NCBI GenBank assembly: GCA_937949615.1
Contig: CALEDQ010000027.1
Location: 1 to 64,000 of the forward strand
Length of the DNA stretch: 64,000 nt
Source: an uncultured bacterium
Lineage (GTDB): Bacteria; Muiribacteriota; Ozemobacteria; Ozemobacterales; Ozemobacteraceae
Reading direction: 5' to 3'
This document shows, one piece after another, positions 7,266 through 14,215 of the stretch (position 1 is its first letter; each line of letters starts with the position of its first letter). The position numbers and the translations under genes were made by a program. Under the pieces are notes generated by a model. It was given only the letters and a program-made list of their open reading frames with translations, searched no databases and had not been told where the DNA came from.

Positions 7266-8668
7266 TGCTGCTTTTTCAGCGCTTCGGCTTTCTTTTCGAC
7301 ATCAGCGATGTTGCCGGCCATATAGAATGCCTGTTCCGGGTAGCTGTCGTATTTGCCGTCGACGATTGCCTTGAAGCCGTCGATGGTTTCTTTGACCGGA
7401 ACATAGCGACCCTGATGCCCCGAAAATTTCTCGGCGACGAAGAACGGCTGTGAGAGAAATTTCTGAATGCGGCGGGCACGGTTGACGATGGTGCGGTCTT
7501 CGTCTGAGAGTTCTTCCATGCCGAGAATCGCGATAATATCAGTGAGTTCCTGGTAGCGCTGCAGAATTTCCTGGACGAGACGGGCGGTCTGATAGTGCTC
7601 GTTACCGATGACATCAGGAGAAAGCAGGCGCGAGTTCGAGGCCAGTGGATCGACAGCCGGGTAAATGCCGAGTTCGACGATTTTGCGTGAAAGAACCGTC
7701 GTCGCATCGAGATGCGAGAAAGTGGTTGCCGGCGCCGGGTCAGTGATATCGTCGGCCGGAACGTAGATGGCCTGAACCGAGGTGATCGAGCCGGTAATGG
7801 TCGTGGTGATGCGTTCCTGCAGTGCGCCCATTTCGTTGGCGAGAGTCGGCTGGTAGCCAACTGCCGACGGCATGCGGCCAAGCAGCGATGAAACCTCAGA
7901 GCCGGCCTGCACGAAGCGGAAAATATTGTCGATGAACAGCAATACGTCCTGGGCTTCGCGGTCTCTGAAGTATTCTGCCATTGTCAAAGCTGTCAGAGCG
8001 ACGCGCAGGCGGGCGCCGGGCGGTTCGTTCATCTGACCGAACACCAGGCAGGTCTTATCGAGAACGCCTGAATGTTTCATGTCGAGGTAAAGATCGTTGC
8101 CCTCGCGGGTGCGTTCGCCGACGCCGCCGAACACCGAGACGCCGCCGTGCTGCTTGGCAATGTTGTTGATCAATTCCATGATCAGAACTGTTTTGCCGAC
8201 GCCGGCACCGCCGAACAGACCAATTTTACCGCCGCGTGCGTAGGGGGTCAGCAGATCGATAACCTTGAGGCCGGTTTCGAGAATATCGGTGGTTTTGCCC
8301 TGCTGCCGGAAAGCCGGCGCCGGGCGATGGATCGGCCATTTTTCACCGGAACGGGCAAGCGGCCCGGCATCGTCGATGGTTTCGCCGAGCACGTTGAAAA
8401 TGCGGCCGAGCACATGATTGCCGACCGGCACTGAAATCGGTTTACCGGTATCTTTTACCGGCAGGTCACGACGCAGCCCGTCGGTGGGGCCCATGGCGAC
8501 GGCTCTGATGATGTCGTTGCCAAGATGCAGGGCGACTTCAAGAACCAGTTTCGTGTTCATCAGCGGGTTCTGGACTTCGAGGGCGTTATGGATACTGGGC
8601 AGATGGCCGGGCGGAAACTTGACGTCAACGGCCGGACCCATGATCTGTATTACTTTTCCTTCACTCAT
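7262..8668 (-). CDS. atpD: F-type ATP synthase beta subunit
   Basis: The 468-residue catalytic subunit of F1, carrying Walker A GGAGVGKT (153-160), the GERTREG segment, and the LLFIDNIFRFVQAGSEVS Walker B region. It makes or hydrolyses ATP at the alpha/beta interfaces. Length and motifs are standard. AGGAG lies seven bases before the ATG. Fifth in the F1 part of the operon, it follows atpG and overlaps atpC by four bases. Confidence 0.98.
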   Translation of the reverse strand: MSEGKVIQIMGPAVDVKFPPGHLPSIHNALEVQNPLMNTKLVLEVALHLGNDIIRAVAMGPTDGLRRDLPVKDTGKPISVPVGNHVLGRIFNVLGETIDDAGPLARSGEKWPIHRPAPAFRQQGKTTDILETGLKVIDLLTPYARGGKIGLFGGAGVGKTVLIMELINNIAKQHGGVSVFGGVGERTREGNDLYLDMKHSGVLDKTCLVFGQMNEPPGARLRVALTALTMAEYFRDREAQDVLLFIDNIFRFVQAGSEVSSLLGRMPSAVGYQPTLANEMGALQERITTTITGSITSVQAIYVPADDITDPAPATTFSHLDATTVLSRKIVELGIYPAVDPLASNSRLLSPDVIGNEHYQTARLVQEILQRYQELTDIIAILGMEELSDEDRTIVNRARRIQKFLSQPFFVAEKFSGHQGRYVPVKETIDGFKAIVDGKYDSYPEQAFYMAGNIADVEKKAEALKKQQ

Positions 8669-8692
8669 GACTGGCTCCTGGTGGGCGCCGGC

Positions 8693-9553
8693 TCAAGCCT
8701 GCGACCCGGCGATAACTTCGGCGATTTCTCTGGTGATAAGGGCCTGACGACTGCGGTTCAGGTCCAGTTTAAGGTCATCGATGATCTCTTCGGCACGATC
8801 GGTGGCCGAAGTCATCGCGGTCATGCGGGCGCTCTGTTCGGCGGCCGACGACTCGACAATGGCACGATGCAGCAGGTTGCGCAGATATCTTGGCATCAGC
8901 TGATCGAAGAGCAGGGCAGGGGATGGCAGAAAATCGAAGGTATGAGCTGCCTGTCCCGGTGACCGCGGGCTCATCGAGCCGGTGTCGACCGGCAGCAGAC
9001 GACTGATTACCGGATGTTTGCGGGTAGCCGAAATGAAAGACGTATAGATTACGCTGATTTCGTCGACCTGACCGCGGATGAATAATTCGAACAGGCGCTC
9101 AGAAATAGGAAACAGGTCGGTTTCTACCGACTTGATGCCGATATCGGGCCAGGAAGCGAACAGGGGCATGCCTTTCTGTTCGAAGAATCTGACCGGTTTG
9201 CGACCGATTACCGCAATCTTTTTCCCGGGCGCCGGGTGATCATTGATGGCCTGCATGGCGAAACGGTGCAGTTCATGGTTGAAGCCGCCGCACAGGCCGC
9301 GTTCGCCACCGATAATGATGATACAGGCGTTTTTTACCTCGCGTTCGCTGAGGCATGGATGTTCAAAATTCGGCAGTTCACGTTTGACACACTGCACCAT
9401 CTTTTCGAGACGACTGATATAGGCCTTGGTCAGATTGATCGCTTCGATGGCACGGCCGAGTCTGGCGGTCGACATCATTTTCATGGCGCTGGTAATCTGC
9501 TGGGTAGTGGCTACCCCGCGGATTTTTTCGCGTATGTCACGTAATGAAGCCAT
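8693..9553 (-). CDS. atpG: F-type ATP synthase gamma subunit
   Basis: A 286-residue central-stalk subunit with the conserved N-terminal helix (MASLRDIREKIRGVATTQQITSAMKM is the typical opening pattern), a GGERGLCGGFN loop near residue 82 and a C-terminal helix with EIAEVIAG. It rotates inside the alpha3/beta3 head. Its start codon overlaps the atpA stop as TGATG, with AAGGA as ribosome-binding site inside atpA. Confidence 0.96.
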   Translation of the reverse strand: MASLRDIREKIRGVATTQQITSAMKMMSTARLGRAIEAINLTKAYISRLEKMVQCVKRELPNFEHPCLSEREVKNACIIIIGGERGLCGGFNHELHRFAMQAINDHPAPGKKIAVIGRKPVRFFEQKGMPLFASWPDIGIKSVETDLFPISERLFELFIRGQVDEISVIYTSFISATRKHPVISRLLPVDTGSMSPRSPGQAAHTFDFLPSPALLFDQLMPRYLRNLLHRAIVESSAAEQSARMTAMTSATDRAEEIIDDLKLDLNRSRQALITREIAEVIAGSQA

Positions 9554-11172
9554 CAGTGTTCCTTCTTATGCTTTTTCTCTTCAATTGCTTTTTCGACTTC
9601 ACGCTGGCGTTCTTCAGCCTCACGGCGTTCTTTTTCGGCCTGATAGCGCTCAGGGTGATACTGCAGCACGTAGACGTTGTTGAGGAAAAACTCGATCAGC
9701 TCGGCGAACCTTGCTTCGACTTCGGGGGTAAGCTCGGGTTTTTCCCTGAAATTGTGCATGATTTCGGGATGCTTCTGGTGCAGATATTTGAGCAGAAACT
9801 TCTTGAAGCGCACTATTTCGTTCTTCTGCAGAGTGTCGGTAAAGCCTTTGGTGGCGGCCATGATCGTGACGATCTGATCTTCGACCGCCATTGGCGTGTG
9901 CTGCGGCTGTTTGAGAAGTTCTACAAGACGTTCACCGCGGGCCAGCTGCTCCTGGGTGGCGCGGTCCAGATCTTTCGAGAACTGCGAAAAGGCGGCGAGC
10001 TCGCGAAATTGAGCGAGGTCGAGGCGCAGCGGGCCGGCTACCTTTTTCATGCCTTTGACCTGAGCACTGCCGCCGACGCGGGAAACCGACAGACCGGCGT
10101 TGATTGCAGGTCTTATGCCTGAATTGAACAGACCCGATTCGAGAACGATCTGGCCGTCGGTGATCGAAATGACGTTGGTCGGAATGTAGGCGGAGGCGTC
10201 ACCGGCCTGGGTTTCGATAATCGGCAGGGCGGTGAGCGAACCGCCGTTGAGAACGTCGGCAAGCTTGGCGGCTCTTTCGAGCAGACGGGCGTGCAGATAG
10301 AAGATGTCGGCCGGATAGGCTTCGCGGCCGGGCGGGCGGCGCAGCAGCAGCGATACCTGGCGGTAGGCGACCGCGTGTTTGCTGAGGTCGTCGTAGACGC
10401 AGAGCACATGCTGCCCTTTGTCACGGAAATATTCACCCATGGTGCAGCCGCTGAAGGGCGCGATGAACTGCAGCGGTGCCGGTTCAGAAGCCGCCGCGGC
10501 GACGATGATCGTGTGGTCGAGGGCGCCGTGGTGGCGCAGGGTTTCGACGATCTGAGTGATCGTCGACATTTTCTGGCCGATGGCGACGTAGATACAGATG
10601 ACACCAGTGTCTTTCTGGTTGATGATCGTGTCGATGGCGATTGTCGTTTTGCCGGTCTGGCGGTCGCCAATGATCAGTTCGCGCTGGCCGCGCCCGATCG
10701 GAATCAGGGCGTCGATTGCCTGAATCCCGGTTTGCAGGGGCTCACATACTGGCTGGCGCTGCACGATATTGGGCGCGTCATTTTCGATGGGACGGTAAGT
10801 CTCGGGAATAATCGGCCCTTCGCCGTCGATCGGCTGACCGAGAGGGTCGACGACGCGGCCGAGCATCGAGCGTCCGACCGGAACCGAAAGAATCTGTTCG
10901 GTATCTTTGACCAGGTCGCCCTCATGAATGCCCTCATCTGAGCCGAATATCAGGCAGCCAACGCTGTCTTCTTCGAGATTGAGCACATAACCCCTGACGC
11001 CGTTGGCAAATTCGACGAGGTCGCCGGCCATGGCTTTCGGTAGCCCATGCACGCGGGCAACACCATCGCCAACCTGCATTACAACCCCGGCTTCAACGGT
11101 TTTCAGCTCGGTTGAAAAGTTTTCTATTTCACGTCTCAGAACAGCAATGATTTCATCTGATCTGATACTCAT
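9553..11172 (-). CDS. atpA: F-type ATP synthase alpha subunit with charged C-terminal tail
   Basis: A 539-residue alpha subunit with Walker A GDRQTGKT at 169-176 and the SVSRVGGSAQ region, as expected for the non-catalytic nucleotide-binding subunit. It is longer than the usual 500-515 residues because the C-terminus carries an extra, highly charged Glu/Lys/Arg helix (about residues 505-539). That tail may contact the peripheral stalk, which is inference. AGGAG precedes the start. Order atpH-atpA-atpG is standard. Confidence 0.97.
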   Translation of the reverse strand: MSIRSDEIIAVLRREIENFSTELKTVEAGVVMQVGDGVARVHGLPKAMAGDLVEFANGVRGYVLNLEEDSVGCLIFGSDEGIHEGDLVKDTEQILSVPVGRSMLGRVVDPLGQPIDGEGPIIPETYRPIENDAPNIVQRQPVCEPLQTGIQAIDALIPIGRGQRELIIGDRQTGKTTIAIDTIINQKDTGVICIYVAIGQKMSTITQIVETLRHHGALDHTIIVAAAASEPAPLQFIAPFSGCTMGEYFRDKGQHVLCVYDDLSKHAVAYRQVSLLLRRPPGREAYPADIFYLHARLLERAAKLADVLNGGSLTALPIIETQAGDASAYIPTNVISITDGQIVLESGLFNSGIRPAINAGLSVSRVGGSAQVKGMKKVAGPLRLDLAQFRELAAFSQFSKDLDRATQEQLARGERLVELLKQPQHTPMAVEDQIVTIMAATKGFTDTLQKNEIVRFKKFLLKYLHQKHPEIMHNFREKPELTPEVEARFAELIEFFLNNVYVLQYHPERYQAEKERREAEERQREVEKAIEEKKHKKEH

Positions 11173-11182
11173 GCCATGTCTC

Positions 11183-11770
11183 CTAGAGTGCTAAGCTCGG
11201 CTGATTGATGAGCGACATCAACCATTCATTGTCTACCCTGACCATCATTTCCCGCAGCAGCTTCAGTCGCGCTTTCAGCGAATCGTCGATTACCTGGTCG
11301 CCGAACTGCACGACCAGTCCGCCGATTACATCCTGGTCGACCTTTTCACGAATCTCGACCCGGCCGAATTTGCGCGTCAGAATACCGCGCAGGCGCATCC
11401 GTTCAGTCTCCGTCAGCGGCACCGCCGTTTTGATGATAATGCCTCTGATGCCGTGCCGGCGGCGATACAGGCGCTCGATTTCAAGCCCGATATCGCTGAA
11501 CATGTGAATGCGTTCTTTTCTGACGAGCAGACAGATGAAATCGACGACCCGGCGGTCGGCCTGCTCACCGAACAGGCGGCGGATCATCTCGATCTTGCGG
11601 TTCGGGTGAATCGTCGGGTGGTTGAGAATCTTGCTCAGATCGTCGACCCCGGCATAACAGGCGAAAAACGCCTGAAAGTCCTTGAACGATTCTTCGAAAC
11701 GCTCACCTTCGATTGTCAAAAAGAACGCTTCGGCGTAGCGTTTCGTGATGACTTTCCGCTTTTTATCCAT
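11183..11770 (-). CDS. atpH: F-type ATP synthase delta subunit
   Basis: A 195-residue OSCP/delta protein. It begins with the usual RYAEAFF segment and has the C-terminal GGLVVQFGDQVIDDSLKARL pattern, which is the family signature. It links the peripheral stalk (b subunits) to the top of F1. It is slightly longer than E. coli delta (177 residues). It follows atpF with a one-base TGATG overlap. Confidence 0.92.
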   Translation of the reverse strand: MDKKRKVITKRYAEAFFLTIEGERFEESFKDFQAFFACYAGVDDLSKILNHPTIHPNRKIEMIRRLFGEQADRRVVDFICLLVRKERIHMFSDIGLEIERLYRRRHGIRGIIIKTAVPLTETERMRLRGILTRKFGRVEIREKVDQDVIGGLVVQFGDQVIDDSLKARLKLLREMMVRVDNEWLMSLINQPSLAL

Positions 11771-12522
11771 CAGTGCGTCCCATGGTCAGGAAGGTCGTTT
11801 TCGAGTCGCTCGATCGTGCGGGCGATCATGCGCCGGTGATGATCGTCATCGAGCGATTCCTCGACGACTTTTTCGGCAGCCATCAGTGTCAGCTGTACGA
11901 CATCCTCACGAATGCGTGCCCAGGCCGACTGGCGTTCCATGAAAATTTCCATTTCACCGTGCTCGATTATTTCTTCCGCTTTCTTTCTGGCTTCCTGAAT
12001 GATTTCTTCAACTCTTTCATTGGCCAGCAGAATTGCCTTCTGACGAATCTGATAGAGCTCCTGCTGAACATTTTCGATCTGCTTCTCATATTCGAGCTTC
12101 AGAACTCCGGCTTTTTGCCGTTCAGCTTCAATTTCATTCTGAATGCGGCCAAGGTTGCGGCGGCGCTCTTCGATGATGTTGCCGATCGGAATGAACAGGA
12201 ACCGCTGCAGAATATACAGGAGCAGCAGAAAGTTCAGCGTCTGCGAAACAAGAATGGTAAGATCGAAATCGAACATGCCCGGATGAATCGCCTGCTCAGC
12301 CCCATGCACTTCACTGCTTTGCCCTGTGACTGCTGGCGTCGCGGCGGGTAATTCGGCCTGAACTGCAGAATGCCCACCAGTGACGGCGACTTCCGTTACC
12401 GCTTTGCCGGCTGGTTCTTGCGTCTGCGCGCTGGCCGTCGGTAAACAGCCAGCCAGAAACAGAACCAGCAGCAGGGCTGGTATGCCTGCGGTTCTGTGCG
12501 GCCGGAAATTGGACCTGGTCAT
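11770..12522 (-). CDS. atpF: F-type ATP synthase b subunit with lipoprotein-like N-terminal extension
   Basis: A 250-residue b subunit. Residues 81-250 are a normal b subunit: membrane helix (about 87-108), an IIEERRRNLGRI turn and a long charged coiled coil that clamps F1. The first 80 residues are extra: basic start, hydrophobic stretch, lipobox LAGC ending at C26, then an Ala/Thr/Val-rich linker. This would place a lipid-anchored segment outside the inner membrane, which fits the N-out topology of b. The start at 12522 has AGAGG ten bases upstream, whereas the internal ATG at 12276, which would give a standard-length b, has only a weak site. The extension is therefore probably real, although processing is not proven. 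Confidence 0.88.
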   Translation of the reverse strand: MTRSNFRPHRTAGIPALLLVLFLAGCLPTASAQTQEPAGKAVTEVAVTGGHSAVQAELPAATPAVTGQSSEVHGAEQAIHPGMFDFDLTILVSQTLNFLLLLYILQRFLFIPIGNIIEERRRNLGRIQNEIEAERQKAGVLKLEYEKQIENVQQELYQIRQKAILLANERVEEIIQEARKKAEEIIEHGEMEIFMERQSAWARIREDVVQLTLMAAEKVVEESLDDDHHRRMIARTIERLENDLPDHGTH

Positions 12523-12537
12523 GTCAGTGTGCCTCTT

Positions 12538-12783
12538 TTACCATTTGACGAAGAGAAGGATCAGCGAAACGAGAAGACAGTAAATTGCCAGCGATTCAAT
12601 CATCGCCAGACCGATGATCATGGTGAAGCGCAGATCGTTGGCAAGTTCTGGCTGACGCGCCATCGCGTCGGTGGTCTGTGCAATGGCTTTGCCTTGAGCA
12701 ATAGCAGCCGCGCCGCTGCCTATCGCGATGCAGAATGCCGCGCCGAGAACTTCGGCAATATGGCTGAAAGTTGTGGGATCCAT
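12538..12783 (-). CDS. atpE: F-type ATP synthase c subunit (Na+-type ligands)
   Basis: An 81-residue hairpin of two membrane helices joined by the polar loop ARQPE. The ion-carrying glutamate is E63 in the second helix (MIESLAIY). Aligned to the Na+-translocating c subunit of Ilyobacter tartaricus with a constant offset of two, Q30, E63, S64 and Y68 match Q32, E65, S66 and Y70, while T67 is replaced by L65. These are the main Na+ ligands, so sodium coupling is plausible. AGGAGG precedes the ATG. The gene sits between atpB and atpF, as usual. Confidence 0.95.
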   Translation of the reverse strand: MDPTTFSHIAEVLGAAFCIAIGSGAAAIAQGKAIAQTTDAMARQPELANDLRFTMIIGLAMIESLAIYCLLVSLILLFVKW

Positions 12784-12798
12784 ATTTTCCTCCTGAAA

Positions 12799-13476
12799 TC
12801 AGTGTCCTTCAGAAAGGGCACCGGAAAAATATACGCCGGCAAGAATCGTAAACACCATAGCCTGCAGCAGGCTGGTGAAAATCGCCATCAGATACATGGG
12901 CAGCGGCACGAGCAGCGGAAAAATGGCGACGGTGAGAACGATGATGACCACGTCTTCGCCCATGATGTTGCCGAAGAGACGCAGAGTCAGACTGATAGGT
13001 CGCGAAATTTCGCCGATGATGTGCAGCGGGAAAAGCAGTGGCATCATCCACCAGATGTCGCCGGTGAAGTGTTTGATATAACCGAAGCCGTGTGCTTTGA
13101 TGCCAAGGTAGGCAGTGTAAAAGAAAACCATCAGGGCCAGACCCAGACAGTTCGAAAACAGGCTGGTCGGAGATTTGAGGCCGGGCACAAGACCGAGCAG
13201 ATTGCTGGCGAATATGTAGATGAAAAAGGTCGAAAGCACAGGAGAAAGCCGATTAACCAGCTTTTCGCCGACGATCATGACCATGAGCGCATTGATGTTT
13301 TCATGAATGTATTCAAGGGTGGCCTGGCTTCTGCTGCAGGAAACGGCGCTGAGATTACGCGTGAAATACCAGCAGATGAATCCAAGACAGAGGGTGATCA
13401 GGCACGGCAGAACCGCTCCGGGTGAAGCAGGAATGAAAGAGAACAGATAGAAGATTTTTTGTTCGAGTGCATGCAT
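12799..13476 (-). CDS. atpB: F-type ATP synthase a subunit
   Basis: A 225-residue polytopic membrane protein with the essential arginine in SLTLRLFGN and the conserved Asn and Gly around it, plus the C-terminal LQAMVFTILAGVYF helix. It forms the ion half-channels against the c ring. It is at the short end for the family (E. coli 271) with a short N-terminus. It follows atpI by 15 bases with AGGG upstream of the ATG. Confidence 0.95.
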   Translation of the reverse strand: MHALEQKIFYLFSFIPASPGAVLPCLITLCLGFICWYFTRNLSAVSCSRSQATLEYIHENINALMVMIVGEKLVNRLSPVLSTFFIYIFASNLLGLVPGLKSPTSLFSNCLGLALMVFFYTAYLGIKAHGFGYIKHFTGDIWWMMPLLFPLHIIGEISRPISLTLRLFGNIMGEDVVIIVLTVAIFPLLVPLPMYLMAIFTSLLQAMVFTILAGVYFSGALSEGH

Positions 13477-13491
13477 ATTGCGCCCTGCCTG

Positions 13492-13884
13492 TTAGATATC
13501 GACACCTTTTTTTGCCGACTTGAGCATCCATATAACAACGACAAGCACTGCCAGCTGACTGACAAAAATGCCAATGACCATCTGTTTCAACGCGAAACCC
13601 AACCGCATAAGAAAAAAAACCGCAATGCCCAGAAAAACCAGCTTTAGATTAGAAAACACCAGCGCCGGGATATTTACCCATGCTGGTGCTTTTGCTAAAG
13701 CGAGAAATTCTTCGACAAGAACAATAAAACTTAAACAGCCGAGATAATACCCTAAAATTGCTGAAAAGTAAAATGTCGTATTGTGAAGCCAGATTGCCAG
13801 CACTGCTAAAGCCAGTAATAGACCGATTATGAGTATCGATTTTTCGCAGGTGCGGAGTTTATTTTTTACTTCGGTCGCGTTCAT
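13492..13884 (-). CDS. atpI: AtpI-like ATP synthase assembly membrane protein
   Basis: A 130-residue protein with four predicted membrane helices, no soluble domain and a Lys-rich C-terminus. Size, topology and position (between the AtpZ-like gene and atpB) fit the ATP synthase I-chain family, which assists c-ring assembly and ion supply. Sequence conservation in this family is low, so identification leans on context. GGGAG lies upstream of the start inside atpZ, and the two genes overlap by 26 bases. Confidence 0.75.
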   Translation of the reverse strand: MNATEVKNKLRTCEKSILIIGLLLALAVLAIWLHNTTFYFSAILGYYLGCLSFIVLVEEFLALAKAPAWVNIPALVFSNLKLVFLGIAVFFLMRLGFALKQMVIGIFVSQLAVLVVVIWMLKSAKKGVDI

Positions 13885-14119
13885 TTTTCAAAGCTCCCAT
13901 GCCTTCCTTTATCTGTTTCCAGGTTTGAAGTATTCCTGCCGCCAGACCGATGAGAATGCCTGCAGATATGCCGTAAGGCGCACTGTGCAGATAATCGTCA
14001 GCCTTGAGCCCGAGAAAAATCCCGATTGCCACGCAGACACCGCCGGTAAACCCGGTGCTGAGAACATTGCCAAGATAGCCGGCCTGTCTGACCAGCCGGC
14101 CTTTTTCTTCATTACTCAT
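13859..14119 (-). CDS. atpZ: AtpZ-like two-helix protein
   Basis: An 86-residue protein with two membrane helices: residues 14-35 with GxxxxxGFTGGVCVAIGIFLGLKADDYL, and 45-62, followed by a basic C-terminus. This matches the AtpZ/Gene1 family at the head of atp operons, which together with AtpI has been linked to Mg2+/Ca2+ transport and assembly. The start at 14119 is preferred: AGAGG precedes it, and it gives the common MSNEEKGR-type N-terminus; an upstream ATG at 14191 lacks support. It is the first gene of the ATP synthase run. I see no convincing promoter in the 96 bases upstream. Confidence 0.8.
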   Translation of the reverse strand: MSNEEKGRLVRQAGYLGNVLSTGFTGGVCVAIGIFLGLKADDYLHSAPYGISAGILIGLAAGILQTWKQIKEGMGALKNERDRSKK

Positions 14120-14177
14120 AAGATATGGCCTCTGCGGCACGATTGCCGGTCTTGCCTGAATGAATGCCATGCCGTCG

Positions 14178-14201
14178 GGAAAAGGCTGCATGAGTATGCA
14201 G
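14178..14201 (-). terminator. Weak hairpin between the debranching gene and the atp operon
   Basis: On the minus strand CTGCAT-ACTC-ATGCAG is followed by CCTTTTCCC. The stem has six bases and the T run is short, so termination would be partial. It lies 15 bases beyond the debranching-enzyme stop codon. Confidence 0.4.
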
Positions 14202-14215
14202 TGCCGGGTTAAACA

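Noticed and set aside
12276..12522. Starting atpF at the internal ATG 12276
   Set aside because: It would give a normal-length b subunit, but the ribosome-binding site is weaker than that at 12522, and the longer frame has a coherent signal-peptide-like segment.
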